A DNA stretch of 64,000 nt from Osmia lignaria lignaria. Lineage: Eukaryota; Arthropoda; Insecta; Hymenoptera; Megachilidae. Below are positions 47,480 through 60,681 of the stretch, one piece after another; the first letter of the stretch is position 1; each line of letters opens with the position of its first letter. The position numbers were made by a program, and so were the translations under genes. Under the pieces are notes generated by a model. The model made no database searches. It saw only the letters and a list, made by a program, of their open reading frames with translations, and was not told where the DNA came from. The stretch lies in assembly GCF_051020975.1 (NCBI RefSeq), contig NW_027478169.1, positions 11,532,001 to 11,596,000 of the forward strand, given 5' to 3'.

Positions 47480-50055
47480 TCAGAAGCGTAGTTTTCGAGA
47501 TATATCGAGATATTTAAAAGTTCCGATGCCGCACCAACATAATAGAGATACAGAAACACCGTGGCCCCTCTCTTTGAGATAACTCTGCACTACTGCGAGC
47601 TGGAAATGCCACTTCCAGTTTAGCTGTGCAGAAGAAGAACAACAAGAAGAAGAAATATCTCGAAATATGTCCGTTAGGCCCCTTCCCTTGAGATAAATCT
47701 GCAAATATCTCGGAAACGAAGCGAGCTATGGCAAAATGATAAGAGACCTCTTTTGTAGAGAATTAAGCTTCCTACTTTTTATGTTCTATGATATTTTTTG
47801 ATCAGATGCGTAGTTCTCGAGATATATCAAGATATTTAAAAGTTCCGAAGCCGCACCAACATAATAGAGATACAGAAACACCGTGGCCCCTTTCTTTGAG
47901 ATAACTCTGCACTATTGCGCGCTGTAAATGCCACTTCCAGCTTAGCTGTGCAGAAGAAGAACAACAAGAAGAAGAAATATCTCGAAATATGTCCGTCAGG
48001 CCCCTTCCCTTGAGATATATCTGCAAATATCTCGGAAACGAAGCGAGCTATGGCAAAATGTTAAGAGACCTTTTTTGTAGAGAATTATGTTTCGTACAAT
48101 TTATGTTCTATGATATTTTTTGGTCAGAAGCGTAGTTTTCGAGATATATCGAGATATTTAAAAGTTCCAAAGCCGCACCAACATAATAGAGATACAGAAA
48201 CACCGTGGCCCCTTTCTTTGAGATAACTCTGCACTAGTGCGAGCCGCAAATGCCACTTCCAGCTTAGCTGTGCAGAAGAAGAACAACAAGAAGAAGAAAT
48301 ATCTCGAAATATGTCCGTCAGGCCCCTTCCCTTGAGATATATCTGCAAATATCTCGGAAACAAAGCGAGCTATGGCAAAATGTTAAGAGACCTTTTTTGT
48401 AGAGAATTATGTTTCCTACAATTTATGTTCTATGATATTTTTTGATCAGAAGCGTAGTTTTCGAGATATATCGAGATATTTAAAAGTTCCGAAGCCGCAC
48501 CAACATAATAGAGATACAGAAACACCGTGGCCCCTCTCTTTGAGATAACTCTGCACTACTGCGAGCTGGAAATGCCACTTCCAGTTTAGCTGTGCAGAAG
48601 AAGAACAACAAGAAGAAGAAATATCTCGAAATATGTCCGTTAGGCCCCTTCCCTTGAGATAAATCTGCAAATATCTCGGAAACGAAGCGAGCTATGGCAA
48701 AATCATAAGAGACCCCTTTTGTAGAGAATTAAGCTTCCTACTTTTTATGTTCTATGATATTTTTTGATCAGATGCGTAGTTCTCGAGATATATCAAGATA
48801 TTTAAAAGTTCCGAAGCCCCACCAACATAATAGAGATACAGAAACACCGTGGCCCCTTTCTTTGAGATAACTCTGCACTATTGCGCGCTGTAAATGCCAC
48901 TTCCAGCTTAGCTGTGCAGAAGAAGAACAACAAGAAGAAGAAATATCTCGAAATATGTCCGTCAGGCCCCTTCCCTTGAGATATATCTGCAAATATCTCG
49001 GAAAGGAAGCGAGCTATGGCAAAATGTTAAGAGACCTTTTTTGTAGAGAATTATGTTTCGTACAATTTATGTTCTATGATATTTTTTGGTCAGAAGCGTA
49101 GTTTTCGAGATACATCGAGATATTTAAAAGTTCCAAAGCCGCACCAACATAATAGAGATACAGAAACACCGTGGCCCCTTTCTTTGAGATAACTCTGCAC
49201 TAGTGCGAGCCGCAAATGCCACTTCCAGCTTAGCTGTGCAGAAGAAGAACAACAAGAAGAAGAAATATCTCGAAATATGTCCGTCAGGCCCCTTCCCTTG
49301 AGATATATCTGCAAATATCTCGGAAACAAAGCGAGCTATGGCAAAATGTTAAGAGACCTTTTTTGTAGAGAATTATGTTTCCTACAATTTATGTTCTATG
49401 ATATTTTTTGATCAGAAGCGGAGTTTTCGAGATATATCGAGATATTTAAAAGTTCCGAAGCCGCACCAACATAATAGAGATACAGAAACACCGTGGCCCC
49501 TCTCTTTGAGATAACTCTGCACTACTGCGAGCTGGAAATGCCACTTCCAGTTTAGCTGTGCAGAAGAAGAACAACAAGAAGAAGAAATATCTCGAAATAT
49601 GTCCGTTAGGCCCCTTCCCTTGAGATAAATCTGCAAATATCTCGGAAACGAAGCGAGCTATGGCAAAATCATAAGAGACCCCTTTTGTAGAGAATTAAGC
49701 TTCCTACTTTTTATGTTCTATGATATTTTTTGATCAGATGCGTAGTTCTCGAGATATATCAAGATATTTAAAAGTTCCGAAGCCGCACCAACATAATAGA
49801 GATACAGAAACACCGTGGCCCCTTTCTTTGAGATAACTCTGCACTATTGCGCGCTGTAAATGCCACTTCCAGCTTAGCTGTGCAGAAGAAGAACAACAAG
49901 AAGAAGAAATATCTCGAAATATGTCCGTCAGGCCCCTTCCCTTGAGATATATCTGCAAATATCTCGGAAACGAAGCGAGCTATGACAAAATGTTAAGAGA
50001 CCTTTTTTGTAGAGAATTAAGTTTCCTACTTTTTCTGTTCTATGATATTTTTTGA
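47480..50055. repeat. 966-bp HOR, two full copies plus two monomers
   Basis: The three-unit order ctactgcgagctgg, attgcgcgctg, ctagtgcgagccgc occurs as 47480/47802/48124 and 48446/48768/49090, then 49412/49734 before the cassette at 50056. Private marks are gatgccgcacc (47527), gaagccccacc (about 48816), ggaaaggaagcg (about 49001) and gatacatcgag (about 49112). The first copy has aatgataagagacctc; later copies have aatcataagagacccc. Confidence 0.85.
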
Positions 50056-51645
50056 TCGGATGCGTAGTTCTCGAGATATATCAAGATATTTAAAAGTTCC
50101 GAAGCCGCACCAACATAATAGAGATACAGAAATACCGTGGCCCCTTTCGTTGAGATAACTCTGCACTATTGCGAGCTGCAAATGCCACTTCCAGCTTACC
50201 TGTGCAGAAGAAGAACAACAAGAAGAAGAAATATCTCGAAATATGTCCGTCAGGCCCCTTCCCTTGAGATAAATCTGCAAATATCTCGGAAACGAAGAGA
50301 GCTATGGCAAAATGTTAAGAGACCTTTTTTGTAGAGAATTAAGTTTCCTACTTTTTATGTTCTATGATATTTTTTGATCAGAAGCGTAGTTCTCGAGATA
50401 TATCAAGATATTTAAAAGTTCCGAAGCCGCACCAACATAATAGAGATACAGCAACACCGTGGCCCCTTTCTTTGAGATAACTCTGCGCTATTGCGAGCTG
50501 GAAATGCCACTTCCAGTTTAGCTGTGCAGAAGAAGAACAACAAGAAGAGGAAATATCTCGAAATATGTCCGTCAGGCCCCTTCCCTTGAGATATATCTGC
50601 AAATATCTCGGAAACGAAACGAGCTAAGGCAAAATGTTAAGAGACCTTTTTTGTAGAGAATTATGTTTCCTACGATTTATGTTCTATGATATTTTTTGAT
50701 CAGAAGCGTAGTTTTCGAGATATATCGAGATATTTAAAAGATCCGAAGCTGCACCAACATAATAGAGATAAAGAAACACCGTGGCCCCTTTCTTTGAGAT
50801 AACTCTGCACTAGTGCGAGCCGCAAATGCCGCTTCCAGCTTAGCCGTGCAGAAGAGGAACAACAAGAAGAAGAAATATCTCGAAATATGTCCGTCAGGCC
50901 CCTTCCCTCGAGATAAATCTGCAAATATCTCGGAAACGAAGAGAGCTATGGCAAAATGTTAAGAGACCTTTTTTGTAGAGAATTAAGTTTTCTACTTTTT
51001 ATGTTGTATGATATTTTTTGATCAGATGCGTAGTTCTCGAGATATATCAAGATATCTAAAAGTTCCGAAGCCGCACCAACATAATAGAGATACAGAAACA
51101 CCGTGGCCCCTTTCTTTGGGATAACTCTGCACTATTGCGAGCTGCAAATGCCACTTCCAGCTTAGCTGTGCAGAAGAAGAACAACAAGAAGAAGAAATAT
51201 CTCGAAATATGTCCGTCAGGCCACTTCCCTTGAGATAAATCTGCAAATATCTCGGAAACGAAGCGAGCTATGGCAAAATGTTAAGAGACCTTTTTTGTAG
51301 AGAATTATGTTTCCTACTTTTTATGTTCTATGATATTTTTTGATCAGACGCGTAGCTCTCGAGATATATCAAGATATTTAAAAGTTCCGAAGCCGCACCA
51401 ACATAATAGAGATACAGAAACAGCGTGGCCCCTTTCTTTGAGATATCTCTGCACTATTGCGAGCTGCAAATGCCACTTCCAGCTTAGCTGCGCAGAAGAA
51501 GAACAACAAGAAGAAGAAATATCTCGAAATATGTCCGTCAGGCCCCTTCCCTTGAGATAAATCTGCAAATATCTCGGAAACGAAGCGAGCTATGGCAAAA
51601 TGTTAAGAGACCTTATTTGCAGAGAATTAAGTTTCCTACTTTTTC
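50011..51645. repeat. 1610-bp HOR, copy 1
   Basis: Five monomers (50056, 50378, 50700, 51022, 51344) duplicated in tandem at 51621-53255. Only one difference was noticed (51605 A against 53215 G). Markers include aataccgtgg, cttacctgtg, tagccgtgcag, gatatctaaaag, tttgggataac, ccacttccc, cagcgtggcc, gagatatctctg, gctgcgcag and the boundary ccttatttgcag. This near-identity makes it one of the youngest duplications in the window. Confidence 0.9.
51330..51560 (+). other. Incidental 76-codon plus-strand ATG frame
   Basis: This frame has a true ATG, spans a unit boundary, and stays open because agataactctg has become agatatctctg in this unit. It recurs only in the 1610-bp duplicate (52940-53170) and, with a separate context, at 59702-59932. 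The product would be hydrophilic with a Glu/Gln-rich run from the GAA/CAA tract. One substitution creates it in three of about 198 units, so I regard it as chance and non-coding. Confidence 0.75.
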
Positions 51646-53255
51646 TGTTCTATGATATTTTTTGATCGGATGCGTAGTTCTCGAGATATATCAAGATATT
51701 TAAAAGTTCCGAAGCCGCACCAACATAATAGAGATACAGAAATACCGTGGCCCCTTTCGTTGAGATAACTCTGCACTATTGCGAGCTGCAAATGCCACTT
51801 CCAGCTTACCTGTGCAGAAGAAGAACAACAAGAAGAAGAAATATCTCGAAATATGTCCGTCAGGCCCCTTCCCTTGAGATAAATCTGCAAATATCTCGGA
51901 AACGAAGAGAGCTATGGCAAAATGTTAAGAGACCTTTTTTGTAGAGAATTAAGTTTCCTACTTTTTATGTTCTATGATATTTTTTGATCAGAAGCGTAGT
52001 TCTCGAGATATATCAAGATATTTAAAAGTTCCGAAGCCGCACCAACATAATAGAGATACAGCAACACCGTGGCCCCTTTCTTTGAGATAACTCTGCGCTA
52101 TTGCGAGCTGGAAATGCCACTTCCAGTTTAGCTGTGCAGAAGAAGAACAACAAGAAGAGGAAATATCTCGAAATATGTCCGTCAGGCCCCTTCCCTTGAG
52201 ATATATCTGCAAATATCTCGGAAACGAAACGAGCTAAGGCAAAATGTTAAGAGACCTTTTTTGTAGAGAATTATGTTTCCTACGATTTATGTTCTATGAT
52301 ATTTTTTGATCAGAAGCGTAGTTTTCGAGATATATCGAGATATTTAAAAGATCCGAAGCTGCACCAACATAATAGAGATAAAGAAACACCGTGGCCCCTT
52401 TCTTTGAGATAACTCTGCACTAGTGCGAGCCGCAAATGCCGCTTCCAGCTTAGCCGTGCAGAAGAGGAACAACAAGAAGAAGAAATATCTCGAAATATGT
52501 CCGTCAGGCCCCTTCCCTCGAGATAAATCTGCAAATATCTCGGAAACGAAGAGAGCTATGGCAAAATGTTAAGAGACCTTTTTTGTAGAGAATTAAGTTT
52601 TCTACTTTTTATGTTGTATGATATTTTTTGATCAGATGCGTAGTTCTCGAGATATATCAAGATATCTAAAAGTTCCGAAGCCGCACCAACATAATAGAGA
52701 TACAGAAACACCGTGGCCCCTTTCTTTGGGATAACTCTGCACTATTGCGAGCTGCAAATGCCACTTCCAGCTTAGCTGTGCAGAAGAAGAACAACAAGAA
52801 GAAGAAATATCTCGAAATATGTCCGTCAGGCCACTTCCCTTGAGATAAATCTGCAAATATCTCGGAAACGAAGCGAGCTATGGCAAAATGTTAAGAGACC
52901 TTTTTTGTAGAGAATTATGTTTCCTACTTTTTATGTTCTATGATATTTTTTGATCAGACGCGTAGCTCTCGAGATATATCAAGATATTTAAAAGTTCCGA
53001 AGCCGCACCAACATAATAGAGATACAGAAACAGCGTGGCCCCTTTCTTTGAGATATCTCTGCACTATTGCGAGCTGCAAATGCCACTTCCAGCTTAGCTG
53101 CGCAGAAGAAGAACAACAAGAAGAAGAAATATCTCGAAATATGTCCGTCAGGCCCCTTCCCTTGAGATAAATCTGCAAATATCTCGGAAACGAAGCGAGC
53201 TATGGCAAAATGTTGAGAGACCTTATTTGCAGAGAATTAAGTTTCCTACTTTTTA
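51621..53255. repeat. 1610-bp HOR, copy 2
   Basis: Tandem copy of 50011-51645. The inter-copy joint carries ccttatttgcag from the right-hand source and ttttctgttc from the left-hand source. That places the exchange in the shared agagaattaagtttcctac stretch at about 51621-51644. Confidence 0.9.
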
Positions 53256-53275
53256 TGTTCTATGATATTTTTTGA

Positions 53276-53919
53276 TCAGATGCGTAGTTCTCGAGATATA
53301 TCAAGATATTTAAAAGTTCCGAAACCGCACCAACATAATAGAGATACAGAAACACGGTGGCCCCTTTCTTTGAGATAACTCTGCACTAGTGCGAGCCGCA
53401 AATGCCACTTCCAGCTTAGCTGTGCAGAAGAAGAACAACAAGAAGAAGAAATATCTCGAAATATGTCCGTCAGGCCCCTTCCCTTGAGATAAATCTGCAA
53501 ATATCTCGGACACGAAGCGAGCTATGGCAAAATGTTAAGAGACCTTATTTGCAGAGAATTAAGTTTCCTACTTTTTATGTTCTATGATATTTTTTGATCA
53601 GATGCGTAGTTCTCGAGATATATCAAGATATTTAATAGTTCCGAAACCGCACCAACATAATAGAGATACAGAAACACGGTGGCCCCTTTCTTAGATATAA
53701 CTCTGCACTAGTGCGAGCCGCAAATGCCACTTCCAGCTTAGCTGTGCAGAAGAAGAACAACAAGAAGAAGAAATATCTCGAAATATGTCCGTCAGGCCCC
53801 TTCCCTTGAGATAAATCTGCAAATATCTCGGAAACGAAGCGAGCTATGGCGAAATGTTAAGAGACCTTTTTTGTAGAGAATTAAGTTTCCTACTTTTTAT
53901 GTTCTATGATATTTTTTGA
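53276..53919. repeat. Adjacent pair sharing 'acacggtgg' and 'cgaaaccgc'
   Basis: Units 53276 and 53598 share cgaaaccgcacc, aacacggtggcc, ctagtgcgagccgc and a preceding ccttatttgcag boundary, so they are a local monomer duplication. The first has cggacacgaag. The second has tttaatagttcc and tttcttagatataac, the latter putting a stop codon in the minus-strand frame. Confidence 0.82.
53598..53919. repeat. Monomer with stop in the recurrent minus-strand frame (TAA)
   Basis: The sequence tttcttagatataac (about 53688-53702) replaces tttctttgagataac and creates TAA in the minus-strand frame. The unit otherwise keeps full length and array position, so loss of the frame carries no visible consequence. 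Confidence 0.8.
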
Positions 53920-56173
53920 TCAGATGCGTAGTTCTCGAGATATATCAAGATATTTAAAAGTTCCGAAGCCGCACCAACATAATAGAGATACAGAAACACC
54001 GTGGCCCCTTTCTTTGAGATAACTCTGCACTATTGCGAGCTGCAAATGCCACTTCCAGCTTAGCTGTGCAGAGGAAGAACAACAAGAAGAAGAAATATCT
54101 CGAAATATGTCCGTCAGGCCAGTTCCTTTGAGCTGAATCTGCAAATATCTCGGAAACGAAGCGAGCTATGGCAAAATGTTAAGAGACGTTTTTTATAGAG
54201 AATTATGTTTCCTACAATTTATGTTCTATGATATTTTTTGATCAGAAGCGTAGTTTTCGAGATATATCGAGATATTTAAAAGTTCCGAAGCCGCACCAAC
54301 ATAATAGGGATACAGAAACACCGTGGCCCCTTTCTTTGAGATAACTCTGCACTAGTGCGAGCCGCAAATGCCACTTCCAGCTTAGCTGTGCAGAAGAAGA
54401 ACAACAAGAAGAAGAAATATCTCGAAATATGTCCGTCAGGCCCCTTCCCTTGAGATAAATCTGCAAATATCTCGGAAACGAAGCGAGCTATGGCAAAATG
54501 TTAGGAGACCTTTTTTGTAGAGAATTAAGTATCCTACTTTTTATGTTCTATGATATTTTTTGATCAGATGCTTAGTTCTCGAGATATATCAAGATATTTA
54601 AAAGTTCCGAAGCCGCACCAACATAATAGAGATACAGAAACACCGTGGCCCCTTTCTTTGAGATAACTCTGCACTATTGCGAGCTGCAAATGCCACTTCC
54701 AGCTTAGCTGTGCAGAGGAAGAACAACAAGAAGAAGAAATATGTCGAAATATGTCCGTCAGGCCAGTTCCTTTGAGCTGAATCTGCAAATATCTCGGAAA
54801 CGAAGCGAGCTATGACAAAATGTTAAGAGACGTTTTTTATAGAGAATTATGTTTCCTACAATTTATGTTCTATGATATTTTTTGATCAGAAGCGTAGTTT
54901 TCGAGATATATCGAGATATTTAAAAGTTCCGAAGCCGCACCAACATAATAGGGATACAGAAACACCGTGGCCCCTTTCTTTGAGATAACTCTGCACTATT
55001 GCGAGCTGGAAATGCCACTTCCAGTTTAGCTGTGCAGAAGAAGAACAACAAGAAGAAGAAATATCTCGAAATATGTCCGTCAGGCCCCTTCCCTTGAGAT
55101 AAATCTGCAAATATCTCGTAAACGAAGAGAGCTATGGCAAAATGTTAAGACACCTTTTTTGTAGAGAATTAAGTTTCCTACTTTTTATGTTCTATGATAT
55201 TTTTTGATCAGATGCGTAGTTCTCGAGATATATCAAGATATTTAAAAGTTCCGAAGCCGCACCAACATAATAGAGATACAGAAACACCGTGGCCCCTTTC
55301 TTTGAGATAACTCTGCACTATTGCGAGCTGTAAATGCCACTTCCAGCTTAGCTGTGCAGAAGAAGAACAACAAGAAGAAGAAATATCTCGAAATATGTCC
55401 GTCAGGCCCCTTCCCTTGAGATATATCTGCAAATATCTCGGAAACGAAGCGAGCTATGGCAAAATGTTAAGAGACCTTTTTTGTAGAGAATTATGTTTCC
55501 TACAATTTATGTTCTATGATATTTTTTGATCAGAAGCGTAGTTTTCGAGATACATCGAGATATTTAAAAGTTCCGAAGCCGCACCAACATAATAGGGATA
55601 CAGAAACACCGTGGCCCCTTTCTTTGAGATAACTCTGCACTAGTGCGAGCCGCAAATGCCACTTCCAGCTTAGCTGTGCAGAAGAAGAACAACAAGAAGA
55701 AGAAATATCTCGAAATATGTCCGTCAGGCCCCTTCCCTTGAGATAAATCTGCAAATATCTCGGAAACGAAGCGAGCTATGGCAAAATGTTAAGAGACCTT
55801 TTTTGTAGAGAATTAAGTTTCCTACAATTTATGTTCTATGATATTTTTTGATCAGAAGCGTAGTTTTCGAGATACATCGAGATATTTAAAAGTTCCGAAG
55901 CCGCACCAACATAATAGAGATACAGAAACACCGTGGCCCCTTTCTTTGAGATAACTCTGCACTAGTGCGAGCCGCAAAAGCCACTTCCAGCTTAGCTGTG
56001 CAGAAGAAGAACAACAAGAAGAAGAAATATCTCGAAATATGTCCGTCAGGCCCCTTCCCTTGAGATAAATCTGCAAATATCTCGGAAACGAAGCGAGCTA
56101 TGGCAAAATGTTAAGAAAGCTTTTTTGTAGAGAATTAAGTTTCCTACTTTTTATGTTCTATGATATTTTTTGA

Positions 56174-56495
56174 TCAGATGCGTAGTTCTCGAGATATATC
56201 AAGATATTTAAAAGCTCCGAAGCCGCACCAACATAATAGAGATACAGAAACACCGTGGCCCCTTTCTTTGAGATAACTCTGCACTATTGCGAGCTGCAAA
56301 TGCTACTTCCAGCTTAGCTGTGCAGAAGAAGAACAACAAGAAGAAGAAATATCTCGAAATATGTCCGTCAGGCCAGTTCCTTTGAGCTGAATCTGCAAAT
56401 ATCTCGGAAACGAAGCGAGCTATGGCAAAATGTTAAGAGACGTTTTTTATAGAGAATTATGTTTCCTACAATTTATGTTCTATGATATTTTTTGA
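56174..56495. repeat. Monomer with stop in the recurrent minus-strand frame (TAG)
   Basis: The change aatgctacttcc (about 56299-56310) from aatgccacttcc turns a Trp codon into TAG on the minus strand. The unit also carries aaaagctccgaag and the ccagttcctttgagctga block. Confidence 0.8.
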
Positions 56496-57783
56496 TCAGA
56501 AGCGTAGTTTTCGAGATATATCGAGATATTTAAAAGTTCCGAAGCCGCACCAACATAATAGAGATACAGAAACACCGTGGCCCCTTTCTTTGAGATAACT
56601 CTGCACTATTGCGAGCTGTAAATGCCACTTCCAGCTTAGCTGTGCAGAAGAAGAACAACAAGAAGAAGAAATATCTCGAAATATGTCCGTCAGGCCCCTT
56701 CCCTTGAGATATATCTGCAAATATCTCGGAAACGAAGCGAGCTATGGCAAAATGTTAAGAGACCTCTTTTGTAGAGAATTAAGTTTCCTACTTTTTATGT
56801 TCTATGATATTTTTTGATCAGATGCGTAGTTCTCGAGATATATCAAGATATTTAAAAGTTCCGAAGCCGCACCAACATAATAGAGATACAGAAACACCGT
56901 GGCCCCTTTCTTTGAGATAACCCTGCACTATTGCGAGCTGCAAATGCCACTTCCAGCTTAGCTGTGCAGAAAAAGAACAACAAGAAGAAGAAATATCTCG
57001 AAATATGTCCGTCAGGCCAGTTCCTTTGAGCTGAATCTGCAAATATCTCGGAAACGAAGCGAGCTATGGCAAAATGTTAAGAGACCTTTTTTGTAGAGAA
57101 TTAAGTTTCCTACTTTTTATCTTCTATGATATTTTTTGATCAGATGCGTAGTTCTCGAGATATATCAAGATATTTAAAAGTTCCGAAGCCGCACCAACAT
57201 AATAGAGATACAGAAACACCGTGGCCCCTTTCTTTGAGATAACTCTGCACTATTGCGAGCTGCAAATGCCACTTCCAGCTTAGCTGTGCAGAGGAAGAAC
57301 AACAAGAAGAAGAAATATCTCGAAATATGTCCGTCAGGCCAGTTCCTTTGAGCTGAATCTGCAAATATCTCGGAAAGGAAGCGAGCTATGGCAAAATGTT
57401 AAGAGACGTTTTTTATAGAGAATTATGTTTCCTACAATTTATGTTCTATGATATTTTTTGATCAGAAGCGTAGTTTTCGAGATATATCGAGATATTTAAA
57501 AGTTCCGAAGCCGCACCAACATAATAGGGATACAGAAACACCGTGGCCCCTTTCTTTGAGATAACTCTGCACTAGTGCGAGCCGCAAATGCCACTTCCAG
57601 CTTAGCTGTGCAGAAGAAGAACAACAAGAAGAAGAAATATCTCGAAATATGTCCGTCAGGCCCCTTCCCTTGAGATAAATCTGCAAATATCTCGGAAACG
57701 AAGCGAGCTATGGCAAAATGTTAAGAGACCTTTTTTGTAGAGAATTAAGCTTCCTACTTTTTATGTTCTATGATATTTTTTGA

Positions 57784-58749
57784 TCAGATGCGTAGTTCTC
57801 GAGATATATCAAGATATTTAAAAGTTCCGAAGCCGCACCAACATAATAGAGATACAGAAACACCGTGGCCCCTTTCTTTGAGATAACTCTGCACTATTGC
57901 GAGCTGTAAATGCCACTTCCAGCTTAGCTGTGCAGAAGAAGAACAACAAGAAGAAGAAATATCTCGAAATATGTCCGTCGGGCCCCTTCCCTTGAGCTGA
58001 ATCTGCAAATATCTCGGAAACGAAGCGAGCTATGGCAAACTGTTAAGAGACGTTTTTTATAGAGAATTATGTTTCCTACAATTTATGTTCTATGATATTT
58101 TTTGATCAGAAGCGTAGTTTTCGAGATATATCGAGATATTTAAAAGTTCCGAAGCCGCACCAACATAATAGGGATACAGAAACACCGTGGCCCCTTTCTT
58201 TGAGATAACTCTGCACTATTGCGAGCTGGAAATGCCACTTCCAGTTTAGCTGTGCAGAAGAAGAACAACAAGAAGAAGAAATATCTCGAAATATGTCCGT
58301 CAGGCCCCTTCCCTTGAGATAAATCTGCAAATATCTCGGAAACGAAGCGAGCTATGGCAAAATGTTAAGAGACCTTTTTTGTAGAGAATTAAGTTTCCTA
58401 CTTTTTATCTTCTATGATATTTTTTGATCAGATGCGTAGTTCTCGAGATATATCAAGATATTTAAAAGTTCCGAAGCCGCACCAACATAATAGGGATACA
58501 GAAACACCGTGGCCCCTTTCTTTGAGATAACTCTGCACTAGTGCGAGCCGCAAATGCCATTTCCAGCTTAGCTGTGCAGAAGAAGAACAACAAGAAGAAG
58601 AAATATCTCGAAATATGTCCGTCAGGCCCCTTCCCTTGAGATAAATCTGCAAATATCTCGGAAACGAAGCGAGCTATGGCAAAATGTTAAGACACCTTTT
58701 TTGTAGAGAATTAAGTTTCCTACTTTTTATGTTCTATGATATTTTTTGA
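57784..58749. repeat. Three-monomer cassette of the right end, copy 1
   Basis: Order: unit with a hybrid ccccttcccttgagctga block followed by caaactgttaagagacg and tttttatagag (57784); unit with atagggatac and gagctggaaatg (58106); unit preceded by tttttatcttc (58428). The same order recurs at 59716-60681 and 62936-63901. Confidence 0.82.
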
Positions 58750-59715
58750 TCAGATGTGTAGTTCTCGAGATATATCAAGATATTTAAAAGTTCCGAAGCC
58801 GCACCAACATAATAGAGATACAGAAACACCGTGGCCCCTTTCTTTGAGATAACTCTGCACTATTGCGAGCTGTAAATGCCACTTCCAGCTTAGCTGTGCA
58901 GAAGAAGAACAACAAGAAGAAGAAATATCTCGAAATATGTCCGTCAGGCCCCTTCCCTTGAGATATATCTGCAAATATCTCGGAAACGAAGCGAGCTATG
59001 GCAAAATGTTAAGAGACCTTTTTTGTAGAGAATTATGTTTCCTACAATTTATGTTCTATGATATTTTTTGACCAGAAGCGTAGTTTTCGAGATACATCGA
59101 GATATTTAAAAGTTCCGAAGCCGCACCAACATAATAGGGATACAGAAACACCGTGGCCCCTTTCTTTGAGATAACTCTGCACTAGTGCGAGCCGCAAATG
59201 CCACTTCCAGCTTAGCTGTGCAGAAGAAGAACAACAAGAAGAAGAAATATCTCGAAATATGTCCGTCAGGCCCCTTCCCTTGAGATAAATCTGCAAATAT
59301 CTCGGAAACGAAGCGAGCTATGGCAAAATGTTAAGAGACCTTTTTTGTAGAGAATTAAGTTTCCTGCAATTTATGTTCTATGATATTTTTTGATCAGAAG
59401 CGTAGTTTTCGAGATATATCGAGATATTTAAAAGTTCCGAAGCCGCACCAACATAATAGGGATACAGAAACACCGTGGCCCCTTTCTTTGAGATAACTCT
59501 GCACTAGTGCGAGCCGCAAATGCCACTTCCAGCTTAGCTGTGCAGAAGAAGAACAACAAGAAGAAGAAATATCTCGAAATATGTCCGTCAGGCCCCTTCC
59601 CTTGAGATAAATCTGCAAATATCTCGGAAACGAAGCGAGCTATGGCAAAATGTTAAGAGACCTTTTTTGTAGAGAATTAAGTTTCCTACTTTTTATGTTC
59701 TATGATATTTTTTGA

Positions 59716-60681
59716 TCAGATGCGTAGTTCTCGAGATATATCAAGATATTTAAAAGTTCCGAAGCCGCACCAACATAATAGAGATACAGAAACACCGTGG
59801 CCCCTTTCTTTGAGATATCTCTGCACTATTGCGAGCTGTAAATGCCACTTCCAGCTTAGCTGTGCAGAAGAAGAACAACAAGAAGAAGAAATATCTCGAA
59901 ATATGTCCGTCAGGCCCCTTCCCTTGAGCTGAATCTGCAAATATCTCGGAAACGAAGCGAGCTATGGCAAACTGTTAAGAGACGTTTTTTATAGAGAATT
60001 ATGTTTCCTACAATTTATGTTCTATGATATTTTTTGATCAGAAGCGTAGTTTTCGAGATATATCGAGATATTTAAAAGTTCCGAAGCCGCACCAACATAA
60101 TAGGGATACAGAAACACCGTGGCCCCTTTCTTTGAGATAACTCTGCACTATTGCGAGCTGGAAATGCCACTTCCAGTTTAGCTGTGCAGAAGAAGAACAA
60201 CAAGAAGAAGAAATATCTCGAAATATGTCCGTCAGGCCCCTTCCCTTGAGATAAATCTGCAAATATCTCGGAAACGAAGCGAGCTATGGCAAAATGTTAA
60301 GAGACCTTTTTTGTAGAGAATTAAGTTTCCTACTTTTTATCTTCTATGATATTTTTTGATCAGATGCGTAGTTCTCGAGATATATCAAGATATTTAAAAG
60401 TTCCGAAGCCGCACCAACATAATAGAGATACAGAAACACCGTGGCCCCTCTCTTTGAGATAACTCTGCACTAGTGCGAGCCGCAAATGCCACTTCCAGCT
60501 TAGCTGTGCAGAAGAAGAACAACAAGAAGAAGAAATATCTCGAAATATGTCCGTCAGGCCCCTTCCCTTGAGATATATCTGCAAATATCTCGGAAACGAA
60601 GCGAGCTATGGCAAAATGTTAAGAGACCTTTTTTGTAGAGAATTATGTTTCCTACAATTTATGTTCTATGATATTTTTTGA
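59716..60681. repeat. Three-monomer cassette, copy 2
   Basis: Units 59716, 60038 and 60360 repeat 57784-58749 at a 1932-bp shift. The first unit has gagatatctctgc, which opens a plus-strand frame. The third has cccctctctttg and gagatatatc where copy 1 has cccctttctttg and gagataaatc. Confidence 0.82.

Noticed and set aside
51330..51560. ATG-initiated 76-codon plus-strand gene
   Set aside because: It exists only in three units because of one base change, covers ordinary satellite sequence, and has no supporting context.
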